From the NCBI GenBank assembly GCA_964599095.1, contig CAZREB010000003.1, forward strand, positions 310,001-374,000: a stretch of 64,000 nucleotides of DNA. The letters are read 5' to 3'. Shown here one piece after another: positions 28,701 to 36,433 of the stretch (the first letter of the stretch is position 1; each line of letters begins with the position of its first letter). The position numbers and the translations under genes are program-made. The notes under the pieces are model-generated. The model searched no databases. It had not been told where the DNA came from and worked only from the letters and a program-made list of their open reading frames with translations. Origin of the DNA: SZAS-79 sp964599095 (GTDB taxonomy: Bacteria; Pseudomonadota; Gammaproteobacteria; Burkholderiales; SG8-39).

Positions 28701-28858
28701 CCGCCCTGTCGCAAGGGATCGGGTCGGAAACGCAGCGCCCGTTCGCCGTCGTGATCGTCGGCGGGATCATCAGCGGCACGCTGTTCACGTTGCTGCTGCT
28801 GCCGCTCATCTTCAATCGTTATGGCGCCGAGCCGGAACCCGCCCGGCCCCGGGCCTGA
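25742..28858 (+). CDS. Heavy-metal efflux RND pump 2
   Basis: 1038 aa, GTG start. Same fold as the pump at 20458 with the conserved start LPIEAFPDVQDVQVQVVTQYPGQ (quoted in part as EAFPDVQDVQVQ) and late SVSAAVGFIAVAGISVQNG. The proton-relay motif in the fourth membrane segment is AVDFGIIIDSAVVLVE: compared with pump 1, Val becomes Ile and Gly becomes Ser (DFGIIIDSA), a variant within the HME group. No outer-membrane channel is encoded with it. The following gene, 37 nt on, is response regulator 2. Exported ion not determined. Confidence 0.9.
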   Translation: MLNRLVTFALTQRVFVLLLAAALLVFGLRALDDLPIEAFPDVQDVQVQVVTQYPGQAPEEVERAISLPIEREMSGVPRLTQLRSVSITGLSVVTLTFADRTDDYFARQQVLEKLQTVNLPAGVQPGLGPLTTAVGEVYRYVLDAPAGMPATDVRAIQDWQVRPALRMVPGVADVVSFGGEVKEYQVRVNAFALRRFGVTLDQVSQAVGANGANAGGGLLRRGDEALVVRSIGLFASLEDLRNTVVAARGGRTILVSDVAEVAIGPRPQSGMVAWNERDSVVEGIVQMTKGNDAAKVVEALKARVEEVQRKLPPGVRLLPIYKRTDLISHTVHTVVENLAIGAALVIAILLIFLRNWRAALIVGAVIPLALLFAFILMDLRGVSANLISLGAVDFGIIIDSAVVLVEALMVKLALARDDAVAQHHNYGHRLHLLKNTVIELGHPILFSKAIIITAFLPIFTFQRVEGKIFSPVALTLSFALAGALLLTLTLVPALLSWAVRGDGMAEKHVAWLDRLQRRYRALLDYTIGHAGTIGAGSLVVLAVSLAASPLLGTEFLPKLDEGNIWLTITLPSATALDKTKEVERGVRAILKSYPEVKQVITQVGRPDDGTDPKGPNNLEILADLQPRSTWRFADKDALVADMAAKIHATPGLPTNFSQVIQDNVEEALSGAKGEIVVKVFGPDLAILEDLASRAVEVLTVIPGAIDVAAIKIGGQSEVDITLDRGRLARLGISVGDANAMVQTALAGSAVNAFYEGDRRFDVTVRLAKPYRDAVDDIANLQVPLPASANAPAGGTINLSEIARVEVRQGAARVTREAGGRSVAIKINLVNRDQGGFVAEAQAKVAEAVKLPPGYALTWGGQFENQQRAAKRLRVIVPVSALAIFALLFWAFRSVRQSLLVLAMVPFTLIGGIAGLGLAGLHLSVSAAVGFIAVAGISVQNGVIMVEHILERIQNGAPVSAATVDGAAQRLRPVLMTALMAGLGLLPAALSQGIGSETQRPFAVVIVGGIISGTLFTLLLLPLIFNRYGAEPEPARPRA

Positions 28859-28895
28859 CCGGATCTCACGCCACCGCCACCCCAGGAGACCTGCC

Positions 28896-29663
28896 ATGCA
28901 AATGGAACCGACATCCGGACCGCCGCGCTCGCAGCCATCGCGCTCGAGGGACAGCCGGCGCCATCGCGTGCTCATCGTCGAGGATGACAGCAGCCTGGCG
29001 GCCGGCCTGAGCGGCGGGCTCGTCCAGGAGGGCTACGAAGTCGCGCATTCGTCCACCGGCGAGGCGGCGCTCGCGCGCCTGTCGGGTGTGCCCTTCGACC
29101 TGATGGTGCTCGACATCGGTCTGCCGGGGATCGACGGGTTCGAGGTCCTGCGGCGCCTGCGGCTGCAGGGCCAGGCGATGCAGGTGCTGGTGCTCACCGC
29201 GCGAGATGCGGTCGGCGACCGGGTCCACGGGTTGGACCTTGGCGCCGACGATTACATGACCAAGCCGTTCGCGATCACCGAGCTGGTGGCGCGGGTGCGG
29301 GCGCTGCTGCGGCGCGGGCAGGCGGTGCAGGGCCTGCGCACCACGCACGGTCCGCTCGTGGTCGACGGCGCCGCGAGGCGCGCCTTCCTCGACGGCGCAC
29401 CGCTCGAGCTGGCGGCACGCGAATGGGCGGTGCTCGAAGTCCTCCTTTCGCGGGTCGAGAAGGTAGTCAGCAAGGAATCGATCATCGAGGCGCTGACCAA
29501 CTGGCAGGAAGACCTTTCGTCGAACGCGATCGAGGTCTACATCTCGCGGCTGCGCGCCAAGCTCGAACCGGCCGGGGTCAGGATTCGCACGGTTCGGGGG
29601 TTCGGCTACATGCTCGAAGAATATCGAGACCCATCGATCCAGACGTCCGTGGGCGCCCCTTAA
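28896..29663 (+). CDS. OmpR/PhoB-family response regulator 2
   Basis: 255 aa. Basic, Ser/Arg-rich leader of about 24 residues, receiver (VLIVEDDSSLAAGL; D73 in MVLDIGLPG), and winged helix ending VRIRTVRGFGYMLEEYRD followed by a 10-residue tail. CAGGAG precedes the ATG at 28896. It closely matches the regulator at 23588 through both domains. It sits at the end of the second pump operon without a kinase, the same arrangement as regulator 1, suggesting the pump-plus-regulator unit was duplicated. Confidence 0.92.
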   Translation: MQMEPTSGPPRSQPSRSRDSRRHRVLIVEDDSSLAAGLSGGLVQEGYEVAHSSTGEAALARLSGVPFDLMVLDIGLPGIDGFEVLRRLRLQGQAMQVLVLTARDAVGDRVHGLDLGADDYMTKPFAITELVARVRALLRRGQAVQGLRTTHGPLVVDGAARRAFLDGAPLELAAREWAVLEVLLSRVEKVVSKESIIEALTNWQEDLSSNAIEVYISRLRAKLEPAGVRIRTVRGFGYMLEEYRDPSIQTSVGAP

Positions 29664-29669
29664 GCCGGG

Positions 29670-29697
29670 TGCAAGCAATTCGCCCGCAGAATGCAGG
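29670..29697 (+). promoter_or_regulatory. Candidate response-regulator binding site, 22-bp-spaced repeat
   Basis: TGCAAG (29670-29675) and TGCAGG (29692-29697), 22 bp apart, 40-67 nt before the PAP2 start, with a further CGCAAG downstream. The spacing equals that at 24505, suggesting one regulator set controls both promoters. Confidence 0.35.
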
Positions 29698-29736
29698 TCC
29701 GCAAGCTCAGCTTTTGCTTCTCTGAAAGGAGTTCAA

Positions 29737-30360
29737 ATGTCTTCAGTTCATTTCTTGCGCGGGGTTTGCGCAGTCGCCGCGCTCTGTGCGTTTGCCGGCG
29801 TAAGGGCTGAAGGATTGCCGATCGACCACAAGCTCAAGTTCGACAACAGCGGCATCTGGAAGCGGAGCACGCAGCTTACGGTCGTAAATTCGGTGGTTTT
29901 CGGCAGCGCCGCACTTGCGCTCTGGGAGGGAAGTGACACGCGGTTGGGCAAGACCGCGTGGCAATCCGTAGACTCGATCGCGCTCGGCGCCCTGTCGTCC
30001 GAGACGCTCAAGCGCGTCGTGCAGCGTCCCCGCCCCACCCAGAACAGCGACCCGGACGAAGTGCGCCAAGGGAGCGGGCACTACAGCTTCCCTAGCGGCG
30101 AGGTGACCGCGGTGACCGCCGCGATCACGCCGTTCGTGCTCGAGTACCGGCACGACAACCCGCTCGTCTACGGGCTTTACTTTCTGCCGGCCTACGACGC
30201 GGTGGCCCGCCTGAAGTCCAACGCCCACTGGCAGTCGGACGTCCTAGCCGGCTTCGCGCTCGGCAGCCTGACCGGGTACTACGCTCACGAGCGGGAGACG
30301 CCGTTTTCGGTGAGCGTATTGCCCCACGCGATGACGGTCGGGTTTCGCACCCGGTTTTGA
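29737..30360 (+). CDS. PAP2-family phosphatase-like membrane/periplasmic protein
   Basis: 207 aa with a signal peptide (FLRGVCAVAALCAFAGVRAEG). The three PAP2 motifs are recognisable: LKRVVQRPRPTQNSD (KxxxxxxRP type), FPSGEVTAVTA (PSGH position) and RLKSNAHWQSDVLAG (SRxxxxxHxxxD type). In motif 2 the catalytic-site His is replaced by Glu (PSGE), so phosphatase activity may be altered. GAAAGGAG lies 6 nt before the ATG. Lies between two regulators in the efflux region; PAP2 proteins often dephosphorylate undecaprenyl or lipid A phosphates, which fits an envelope-modification role beside the LtaS-like gene. GC is a little lower than its neighbours. Confidence 0.82.
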   Translation: MSSVHFLRGVCAVAALCAFAGVRAEGLPIDHKLKFDNSGIWKRSTQLTVVNSVVFGSAALALWEGSDTRLGKTAWQSVDSIALGALSSETLKRVVQRPRPTQNSDPDEVRQGSGHYSFPSGEVTAVTAAITPFVLEYRHDNPLVYGLYFLPAYDAVARLKSNAHWQSDVLAGFALGSLTGYYAHERETPFSVSVLPHAMTVGFRTRF

Positions 30361-30392
30361 CATTGCCGCCGCTCGCGTCGACAGGATGGGCA

Positions 30393-30452
30393 ATTCGCAC
30401 GGTGCGCGGTTTTGGCTATATGCTTGAGGACTTTCGCGAACACGGCGCCTAG
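30393..30452 (+). pseudogene. Relic of an OmpR-family regulator (C-terminal 19 codons)
   Basis: Translates as IRTVRGFGYMLEDFREHGA then TAG. This is the end of the winged-helix domain shared by the three intact regulators (IRTVRGFGYMLEEYRE and similar). Nothing upstream in any frame continues the domain. The codons differ from those of the intact copies (for example GGTTTTGGCTATATG here against GGGTTCGGCTACATG), so it derives from a separate regulator gene, not a recent copy. Confidence 0.8.
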
Positions 30453-30479
30453 GCGCCTTCCCCCCAAGCGCACTCCCGA

Positions 30480-32420
30480 ATGACCCAGTCCTCCTGGCGC
30501 GAGCGCCGCTACGCGCTGCTGATCCTTTTCGCCGTCGTTTTCTGCGCCGGGTCGCTCGCGATGCGCATCGTGTTCGCGAATTCCGGCGGCGACCACCAGG
30601 CGCTCGGCGCCTTGGACTTCGCGCGTGCGTTCGGCACCGGCCTGTACTTCGATCTTGCCGGCTTTGCGTATGCGGCGGTGCCGCTCGTCCTGTACCTGCT
30701 TCTCGTGCCGGGCCGCCTGTTCCACGCGCGCTGGCATCGGGCCGCGTGGCTGTTCTTCTCGTGGGCCCTTGTGTTCGGGATGCTGTTCCTGTTCGTCGCC
30801 GAGTGGTTCTTCTGGCAGGAGTTCCGCACGCGCTTCAATTTCATCGCGGTCGACTACCTGCTCTACACCCGCGAGGTGATCGGCAACATCCGCGAGTCGT
30901 ACCCGGTGGGCAGGATCCTCCTGGCGCTTGCTGCGCTCGCTGCCTGGCTGGTCTGGCTGCTGCGCGCGATGCTGCTTGCGCCGCTGCGGGTGCCGCGGGC
31001 GAGGGCACAGCACTTCCGGTACCGGCTCGCATGGGCGGTGCCGGTCCTTGTCACGCCGTTCCTCGTTTTCATGTGGGTCGATCGGACGCAGCGCGACTTC
31101 TCTGCCAACCCGCTCGCCAACGAGCTGGCCGGCAGCGGCCTCTATGAATTCTGTTCGGCCGCCTATCGCAACGAGCTCGACTACGTTACGCACTACGCAA
31201 GCATCGACCCGATGAAGGCGCGCCGGATGCTGCGCAGCCTGCTCGAGACGCCCCACGCAAAGCTCGCAAGCACCAACCCGGGCGACCTCACGCGCACCGT
31301 CCGCTACCCGCGCGACGAAAAACGCCTGAACGTAGTGCTGATCTCGGTCGAGAGCCTTTCGGCCGATTTCATGGCGAAGTTCGGCAACACCAAGGGGCTG
31401 ACCCCCCGGCTGGATGCGCTCGCCGACAAGAGCCTGTTCTTCACCCAGCTGTACGCCACCGGCACGCGCACGGTGCGGGGGCTGGAGGCGTTGTCGCTCG
31501 CGTACCCGCCGACGCCGGGCCAGTCGATCGTCAAGCGGCCGCACAACGAGGGCATGTTCACGATCGGCGGGGTGTTCGCCTCCAAGGGCTATGACGTGCG
31601 CTACCTCTACGGCGGCTACGCCTATTTCGACAACATGCGCGAATTCTTCGCGGGCAACGGCTACATGGTCGAGGACCGGACCGCGATCCCCAAGGAGAAG
31701 ATCCACCACGAGAACATCTGGGGCGTGGCCGACGAGGACCTGTTCACGATGGCGCTCGACCGGGCCGACGAGTCGCACGGCCGCGGCCGGCCGTTCTTCC
31801 ACCATGTGATGACGACCTCCAACCACCGGCCGTTCACGTACCCGGAGGGCCGCATCGACATCCCGTCGAAGTCGGGCCGCGACGGTGCGGTCAAGTACAC
31901 CGACTGGGCGATCGGCGACTTCATCGACCGGGCGGCGAAGCACGCCTGGTTCGACGACACCGTCTTCGTGATCGTCGCCGACCACTGCGCGTCGAGCGCG
32001 GGCAAGAGCGACGTACCGATCAACCGCTACCTGATCCCGCTGGTGATATACGCGCCCAGGCACCTGCAGCCGCGCAGGATCGACCGCCTGATGAGCCAGG
32101 TCGACATTCCGCCGACTCTGCTGGGCCTGCTCGATTTCGGCTACACCAGCCAGTTCCTCGGCTACGACCTGTTCGACCTCGAGCCCGGGCGCGAGCGGGC
32201 GTTCGTCTCGACCTACCAGGAGCTGGGTTTCATGCGCGGCGACGAGCTCGTCGTGCTGCGCCCGGGGCGGCGTGTCGAAGTGGTGCGGCCCAATCCCCGC
32301 GACGGCTCGGCGACGCCGGCCAAGCCCAACCCGGCGCTCTCCGAAGAGGCGATCGCGTGGTACCAGACGGCGTCCGGCCTGTTCGCGGAGCACCGCAACG
32401 CGCGCCAGGCTGCGCGCTGA
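30480..32420 (+). CDS. LtaS/MdoB-like sulfatase-fold phosphotransferase (envelope modification)
   Basis: 646 aa. About five N-terminal membrane helices to residue ~215, then a periplasmic alkaline-phosphatase-superfamily domain. Metal and catalytic residues are visible: E291 in ISVESLSADF, the Thr of GTRTVRG (T329/T331), the His in TTSNHRPF, and D501-H502 in VADHCAS. This set is that of lipoteichoic-acid-synthase-like and phosphoglycerol/phosphoethanolamine transferases, which move a head group from a phospholipid to a surface glycan. In a Gram-negative context a glucan or lipid A/LPS acceptor is likely. It lies upstream of a two-component pair, reminiscent of envelope-modification loci. Exact substrate unknown. 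Confidence 0.85.
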   Translation: MTQSSWRERRYALLILFAVVFCAGSLAMRIVFANSGGDHQALGALDFARAFGTGLYFDLAGFAYAAVPLVLYLLLVPGRLFHARWHRAAWLFFSWALVFGMLFLFVAEWFFWQEFRTRFNFIAVDYLLYTREVIGNIRESYPVGRILLALAALAAWLVWLLRAMLLAPLRVPRARAQHFRYRLAWAVPVLVTPFLVFMWVDRTQRDFSANPLANELAGSGLYEFCSAAYRNELDYVTHYASIDPMKARRMLRSLLETPHAKLASTNPGDLTRTVRYPRDEKRLNVVLISVESLSADFMAKFGNTKGLTPRLDALADKSLFFTQLYATGTRTVRGLEALSLAYPPTPGQSIVKRPHNEGMFTIGGVFASKGYDVRYLYGGYAYFDNMREFFAGNGYMVEDRTAIPKEKIHHENIWGVADEDLFTMALDRADESHGRGRPFFHHVMTTSNHRPFTYPEGRIDIPSKSGRDGAVKYTDWAIGDFIDRAAKHAWFDDTVFVIVADHCASSAGKSDVPINRYLIPLVIYAPRHLQPRRIDRLMSQVDIPPTLLGLLDFGYTSQFLGYDLFDLEPGRERAFVSTYQELGFMRGDELVVLRPGRRVEVVRPNPRDGSATPAKPNPALSEEAIAWYQTASGLFAEHRNARQAAR

Positions 32421-32438
32421 CCGGATCGCAAACACCGT

Positions 32439-32507
32439 GCCCGGCCTGCGCCGGGCGAACTTCGTGACGCAGACCCTGTCACATCAAAAAAGCGCGGCCC
32501 GGGCCGC
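32439..32507. other. Two strong hairpins between the LtaS-like gene and regulator 3
   Basis: GCCCGGC-CTGC-GCCGGGC (32439-32456) is a perfect 7-bp stem-loop 19 nt after the stop codon, without a T-run. GCGGCCCGGGCCGC (32494-32507) is a 14-bp palindrome preceded by AAAAAA, so a T-tailed terminator shape exists only on the minus strand, where no gene ends. They may attenuate read-through into the regulator gene. Confidence 0.4.
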
Positions 32508-32555
32508 AAAGTTATCATTGCCTTCCTGCCGCCTCCTCACTGAATCGATTCCCGC

Positions 32556-33230
32556 ATGCGCATTCTCATCGTCGAAGACGACACTTCCCTTGCCGCCGGC
32601 ATCGGCCGCATCCTCGAAGCAGAAGGGTACGCGGTCGACCTCATGAAGACCGGCGAGCATGCCGCCATGGCCGCGCGCCAGGAGCGCTTCGACCTCGTGA
32701 TCCTCGACGTCGGCCTGCCGGGCATCGACGGGTTCGAGGTCCTCAGGCGCCTGCGGTCCGAAGGGCGCGCAATGCCGGTCCTGCTGCTCACCGCGCGCGA
32801 TGCGGTCGACGACCGCGTTCGCGGCCTCGACCTCGGCGCGGATGACTACATGGCCAAGCCGTTCGCGATGCCTGAGCTCGCCGCGCGGGTGAGGGCGCTG
32901 ATCCGTCGCGGGCAGGCGCAGTCCGGCCCGCGCATCGTGCACGGCCCGCTGGTGCTCGACACGAGCGCGCGCCGCGCGACGCTCAAGGGCGAGCCGATCG
33001 AACTGGCGGCGCGCGAATGGGCGGTGCTCGAGGTGCTGCTTTCGCGGGTCGAGAAGGTCGTCAGCAAGGAGGCGATCATCCAGGCGATGTCGAGCTGGGG
33101 CGAAGAGCTTTCGCTCAACGCGATCGAGGTCTATGTGTCGCGCCTGCGCGGCAAGCTCGAGCCGGCCGGGATCCACATCCGCACCGTGCGCGGCTTCGGC
33201 TACATGCTCGAGGGCTGCAAGGAAGCCTGA
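32556..33230 (+). CDS. OmpR/PhoB-family response regulator 3 (paired with the kinase)
   Basis: 224 aa. Starts directly at the receiver (MRILIVEDDTSLAAGIGRI, quoted in part), D51 in VILDVGLPG, KPFAMPEL, then the winged helix ending IHIRTVRGFGYMLEG. It lacks the N-terminal extension of regulators 1 and 2. The stop codon overlaps the kinase start by 1 nt (TGATG), the usual arrangement of a cognate pair. TctD-like by its partner. Confidence 0.93.
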   Translation: MRILIVEDDTSLAAGIGRILEAEGYAVDLMKTGEHAAMAARQERFDLVILDVGLPGIDGFEVLRRLRSEGRAMPVLLLTARDAVDDRVRGLDLGADDYMAKPFAMPELAARVRALIRRGQAQSGPRIVHGPLVLDTSARRATLKGEPIELAAREWAVLEVLLSRVEKVVSKEAIIQAMSSWGEELSLNAIEVYVSRLRGKLEPAGIHIRTVRGFGYMLEGCKEA

Positions 33231-34615
33231 TGGCGGCGAGCCTGCGCGTCACGCTGCTGCGGCTGCTGATCCCGCCGGTGGCGCTGATCCTCGCGGTCGG
33301 CTCGATCGGGGCGTATTACCTTTCGATCGACCCGGCCACCGACGCCTACGACCAGTCGCTGATCAACACCGCGATCGCGCTGTCGGAGCGTATCCGCCTG
33401 CACGAAGGCGAGCCGGTCTTCGACCTGCCGAGCGCCGCCGAGGCGGTCGTGCGCACCGACAAGTACGACAAGGTCTATTACGTGGTGCGGGATTCGCGCG
33501 GGCGCGCGATTTCCGGCGACCGCGACATCCCGCCGCCGCCGCCGGGCGTGCAGGCCGACGAAGGCGTGATCGCCTACGACGCCGAGGTCCACGGCCGGCG
33601 CCTGAGGGTCACCGCGCTGCTGGTGCCCTGCGGCACCGGCGTGTGCACGGTCAACGTGGCGGAAACCACGAACAAGCGGGAAAGGCTCGCGCGCGACATC
33701 CTGCTCGGCAGCGTGATGCCGCAGGCGCTGCTCGCCGTGCTGACGCTTGCGCTCGTCTGGTTCGGCGTGACGCGCGGCCTTGCGCCGCTCGCCAGGCTCT
33801 CCGACGAGATCCGCCAGCGCTCGCCGCGCGACCTGCGCGCGATCGACGAAAGCGGCGCCCCGGCGGAGGCGAAGCCGCTGCTGTCGGCGCTCAACAAGCT
33901 GTTCGACCAGGTGGACGGGTCCAACCGCAACCAGCAGCGGTTCCTCGCCAACGCGGCGCACCAGCTGCGCACGCCGCTGGCCGGGTTGCAGGCGCACACC
34001 GAACTGGCGATGGCCCAGCCGGTGCCGGACGCGTGCCGCGCCGAACTCGAATACGTGCACAGCGCGACGATCCGCACTGCTCGCCTCGCCAACCAGCTGC
34101 TGGCGCTGGCGCGCGCCGAGCCCGGCGGCAACCGGCCGGCCGAATTCGCGCCGGTCGACCTGCGCCAGGTGGTGGAGGAGATCGCCGACGAATGGGTCCA
34201 CCGCTCGATGGCCAAGGATGTCGACCTCGGGTTCGACCTCAACCCGGCAACCGTAGCCGGCGACGCATTCCTGCTGCGCGAGGTGCTGGCCAACCTGATC
34301 GGCAATTCGGTCGAGTACACGCCGGCCGGCGGGCACGTGACCGTCAAGACCGGCCAGGGGCCGGCCGGGGCGTTCCTCGAAGTCGAGGACGACGGCCCCG
34401 GAATCCCGGCCGCCGAGCGCGAGCGCGTGCTCGAGCGCTTCTATCGCCTGCCGGGCACCGGCGGAACGGGCAGCGGCCTCGGACTGGCGATAGTCAGGGA
34501 AATCGCGCTCGCGCACGGCGCGCGGGTCGAGATGGGCGACGGCAGTGCCGGCCGCGGTTGCAGCGTGCGGTTGATTTTCCCGTCGGCCGCCCCGATATTG
34601 AAGAAAGCGGCCTGA
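33230..34615 (+). CDS. Sensor histidine kinase, TctE-like
   Basis: 461 aa from the ATG overlapping the regulator's stop. TM1 (LLRLLIPPVALILAVGSIGAYYL, residues ~7-30), a periplasmic 2CSK_N-type sensor (YDQSLINTAIAL, VYYVVRDSRGRAISGD), TM2 (~165-185), dimerisation helix with H244 in FLANAAHQLRTPL, and the ATPase boxes NLIGNSVEY, DDGPGIP and GSGLGLAIV. This sensor domain is that of TctE and relatives. Being the only kinase near three closely similar regulators, it may phosphorylate more than its overlapping partner. Signal unknown; linked genes suggest metal or envelope stress. Confidence 0.92.
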   Translation: MAASLRVTLLRLLIPPVALILAVGSIGAYYLSIDPATDAYDQSLINTAIALSERIRLHEGEPVFDLPSAAEAVVRTDKYDKVYYVVRDSRGRAISGDRDIPPPPPGVQADEGVIAYDAEVHGRRLRVTALLVPCGTGVCTVNVAETTNKRERLARDILLGSVMPQALLAVLTLALVWFGVTRGLAPLARLSDEIRQRSPRDLRAIDESGAPAEAKPLLSALNKLFDQVDGSNRNQQRFLANAAHQLRTPLAGLQAHTELAMAQPVPDACRAELEYVHSATIRTARLANQLLALARAEPGGNRPAEFAPVDLRQVVEEIADEWVHRSMAKDVDLGFDLNPATVAGDAFLLREVLANLIGNSVEYTPAGGHVTVKTGQGPAGAFLEVEDDGPGIPAAERERVLERFYRLPGTGGTGSGLGLAIVREIALAHGARVEMGDGSAGRGCSVRLIFPSAAPILKKAA

Positions 34616-34681
34616 CCGCCTCGGCTTGACCAGCCCGGGGGCGTCCACTACCCTCGAAAAAATGCACCCAAGGAGCCTGCA

Positions 34682-35725
34682 ATGGATAGCGTAGACATCG
34701 AAGTCCTGAGGAGCGCGCAGTCCTGGATGGCCGCCGGCCATCGCGTCACGCTCGCCACCATCGTCAAGACCTGGGGCTCGGCCCCGCGGCCGGTCGGCGC
34801 CTTGCTGGTGGTGCGAGACGACGGCCTGGTGTCCGGATCGGTTTCCGGCGGCTGCATCGAGGACGACCTGATCGAGAAGGTCAAGGTCAACGAATTGGCG
34901 AAAGACAAGCCGGCCATCGTCACTTACGGCGTCACCAACGAGGAGGCCACCCGCTGGGGCCTGCCCTGCGGCGGCACGCTGCAGCTCGTGCTCGAGCCGC
35001 TGAACGAGCAGAGCGGGGTGTCCGAGCTTCTCGAGACCATAGGCAGGCAGCAGCTCGTGTCGCGGCGCCTGGAGATCGAAACCGGCAAGGTCACGCTGAA
35101 GCCGGGCAAATGGTCGGACATGCTCGAATTCGACGGCAAGGTCCTCGCCACGGTGCACGGCCCGCGCTGGCGCCTGGTGCTGATCGGCGCGGCGCAGATG
35201 TCGCGCTACCTCGCGGAGATGGCGCGGATGCTCGACTACCAGGTCATCGTGATCGACCCGCGCGAGGAGTACTACAACAGCTGGGACATGCCGGGGCTGG
35301 AAATCAATCGCGGCATGCCGGACGACGTGATCGTCGCGTTGAACCTGGACGGCCACAGCGCGGTGGTTGCGCTCACGCACGATCCCAAACTCGACGACCT
35401 TGCGCTGATGGAAGCGCTCAAGTCACCCGCGTTCTACGTCGGTGCGATCGGCTCGAAGAAGAACAACGACGCGCGCAGGAAGCGCCTCGAGGAATTCGAC
35501 TTGTCGGCCGGCGAGATCGCCCGCCTGCACGGCCCGGTCGGCCTGTACCTCGGTTCGAAGACGCCGCCCGAAATCGCGCTTGCGATCATGGCCGAGATGA
35601 CGGCGGTGCGCTACGGCGTGCCGAGCGTCGACTGGGCCGCCAAGTCGCAGGCGCGGTTCGACCCGTCGGCCTGCGAAGTCGCGCCTTCCACGGCGCAGCC
35701 GGCCAAAGCGCAGCCCGCCGCTTGA
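34682..35725 (+). CDS. XdhC/CoxI-family molybdenum-hydroxylase maturation protein
   Basis: 347 aa. N-terminal XdhC_CoxI domain (LATIVKTWGSAPRPVGALL; SGSVSGGCIEDDL) and a C-terminal Rossmann domain (RLVLIGAAQMSRYLAEMA; VALTHDPKLDDLALMEAL; VGAIGSKKNN). XdhC binds Mo cofactor, promotes its sulfuration and inserts it into xanthine-dehydrogenase-family enzymes. The likely client is the CoxSLM-like enzyme at 13853-17613. A short Ala/Pro-rich tail overlaps the next gene by 4 nt (TTGA). AAGGAG sits about 8 nt before the ATG. Confidence 0.92.
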   Translation: MDSVDIEVLRSAQSWMAAGHRVTLATIVKTWGSAPRPVGALLVVRDDGLVSGSVSGGCIEDDLIEKVKVNELAKDKPAIVTYGVTNEEATRWGLPCGGTLQLVLEPLNEQSGVSELLETIGRQQLVSRRLEIETGKVTLKPGKWSDMLEFDGKVLATVHGPRWRLVLIGAAQMSRYLAEMARMLDYQVIVIDPREEYYNSWDMPGLEINRGMPDDVIVALNLDGHSAVVALTHDPKLDDLALMEALKSPAFYVGAIGSKKNNDARRKRLEEFDLSAGEIARLHGPVGLYLGSKTPPEIALAIMAEMTAVRYGVPSVDWAAKSQARFDPSACEVAPSTAQPAKAQPAA

Positions 35726-36303
35726 GTCGCGTCACCGGGATCCTGCTTGCCGCGGGATCCGGGAGCCGTTTCGGCTCCGACAAGCTGCTGCATCCGCTGC
35801 TCACCGGCGCTCCGATCGCGGTCACCGCCGCGCGCAACCTCAAGGCGGTCGTGCCGCACTCGATTGCGGTAGTGCGGCCGGGCGCGCACGAGCTTGCCGC
35901 CTTGCTGAAGGGCGAGGGCCTCGAGGTGGTTGTCTGCGCAAACGCGGGGGAAGGCATGGGCGCAAGCCTCGCGTGCGCGGTGGCGGCCGCGGGCCGGGAG
36001 GGTGCGTACATGATCGCGCTGGCCGACATGCCCTTCATCCGCGCCAGCTCGCTCAAGGCGGTGCACGACAGCCTGCAGGGCGGCGCGCAACTGGTCGCGC
36101 CGTACTTCCGCTCGCGGCGCGGCCACCCGGTCGGGATCGGCGAGCGCTTCCGCGACGAGTTGCTCGGCGCGGCGGGGGACGAAGGCGCGAGGAAGCTGCT
36201 CGAAAGCCACGCCGCCGAACTGACCAAGATCCCGGTAGGCGACCCCGGCGTGATCCGCGACATCGACCGGCCTTCGGATCTCGCACCGCCACTGCACGTC
36301 TAG
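35722..36303 (+). CDS. MobA-like nucleotidyltransferase (molybdopterin cytosine-dinucleotide type)
   Basis: 193 aa from a TTG start overlapping the XdhC stop (TTGA), the only start that keeps the N-terminal motif ILLAAGSGSRFGSDK. Further motifs: GEGMGASLACAV, IALADMPFI (the metal-binding Asp) and RRGHPVGIGERF. This is the MocA/MobA-like NTP-transferase family that attaches CMP (or GMP) to molybdopterin; xanthine-oxidase-family enzymes in bacteria use the cytosine dinucleotide. Coupled with XdhC, it completes a cofactor module for the distant coxSLM operon. Confidence 0.88.
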   Translation: MSRVTGILLAAGSGSRFGSDKLLHPLLTGAPIAVTAARNLKAVVPHSIAVVRPGAHELAALLKGEGLEVVVCANAGEGMGASLACAVAAAGREGAYMIALADMPFIRASSLKAVHDSLQGGAQLVAPYFRSRRGHPVGIGERFRDELLGAAGDEGARKLLESHAAELTKIPVGDPGVIRDIDRPSDLAPPLHV

Positions 36304-36433
36304 CGGGCAGCTGCCTTCGGCTTGCGCCGATGCAAGGTTGCCGGCGCGCCGAATCCGGCATCCCGCGTTCCGGACTCCTATAATTCGACCGGCCGGACCA
36401 CCCTCGCCGGCGGCGCAAGAAGAAAGAACAACG

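Noticed and set aside
20520..29010. Very long alternative frames overlapping both RND pump genes (over 500-1100 aa)
   Set aside because: They carry no domains, and the in-register frames encode complete RND pumps.
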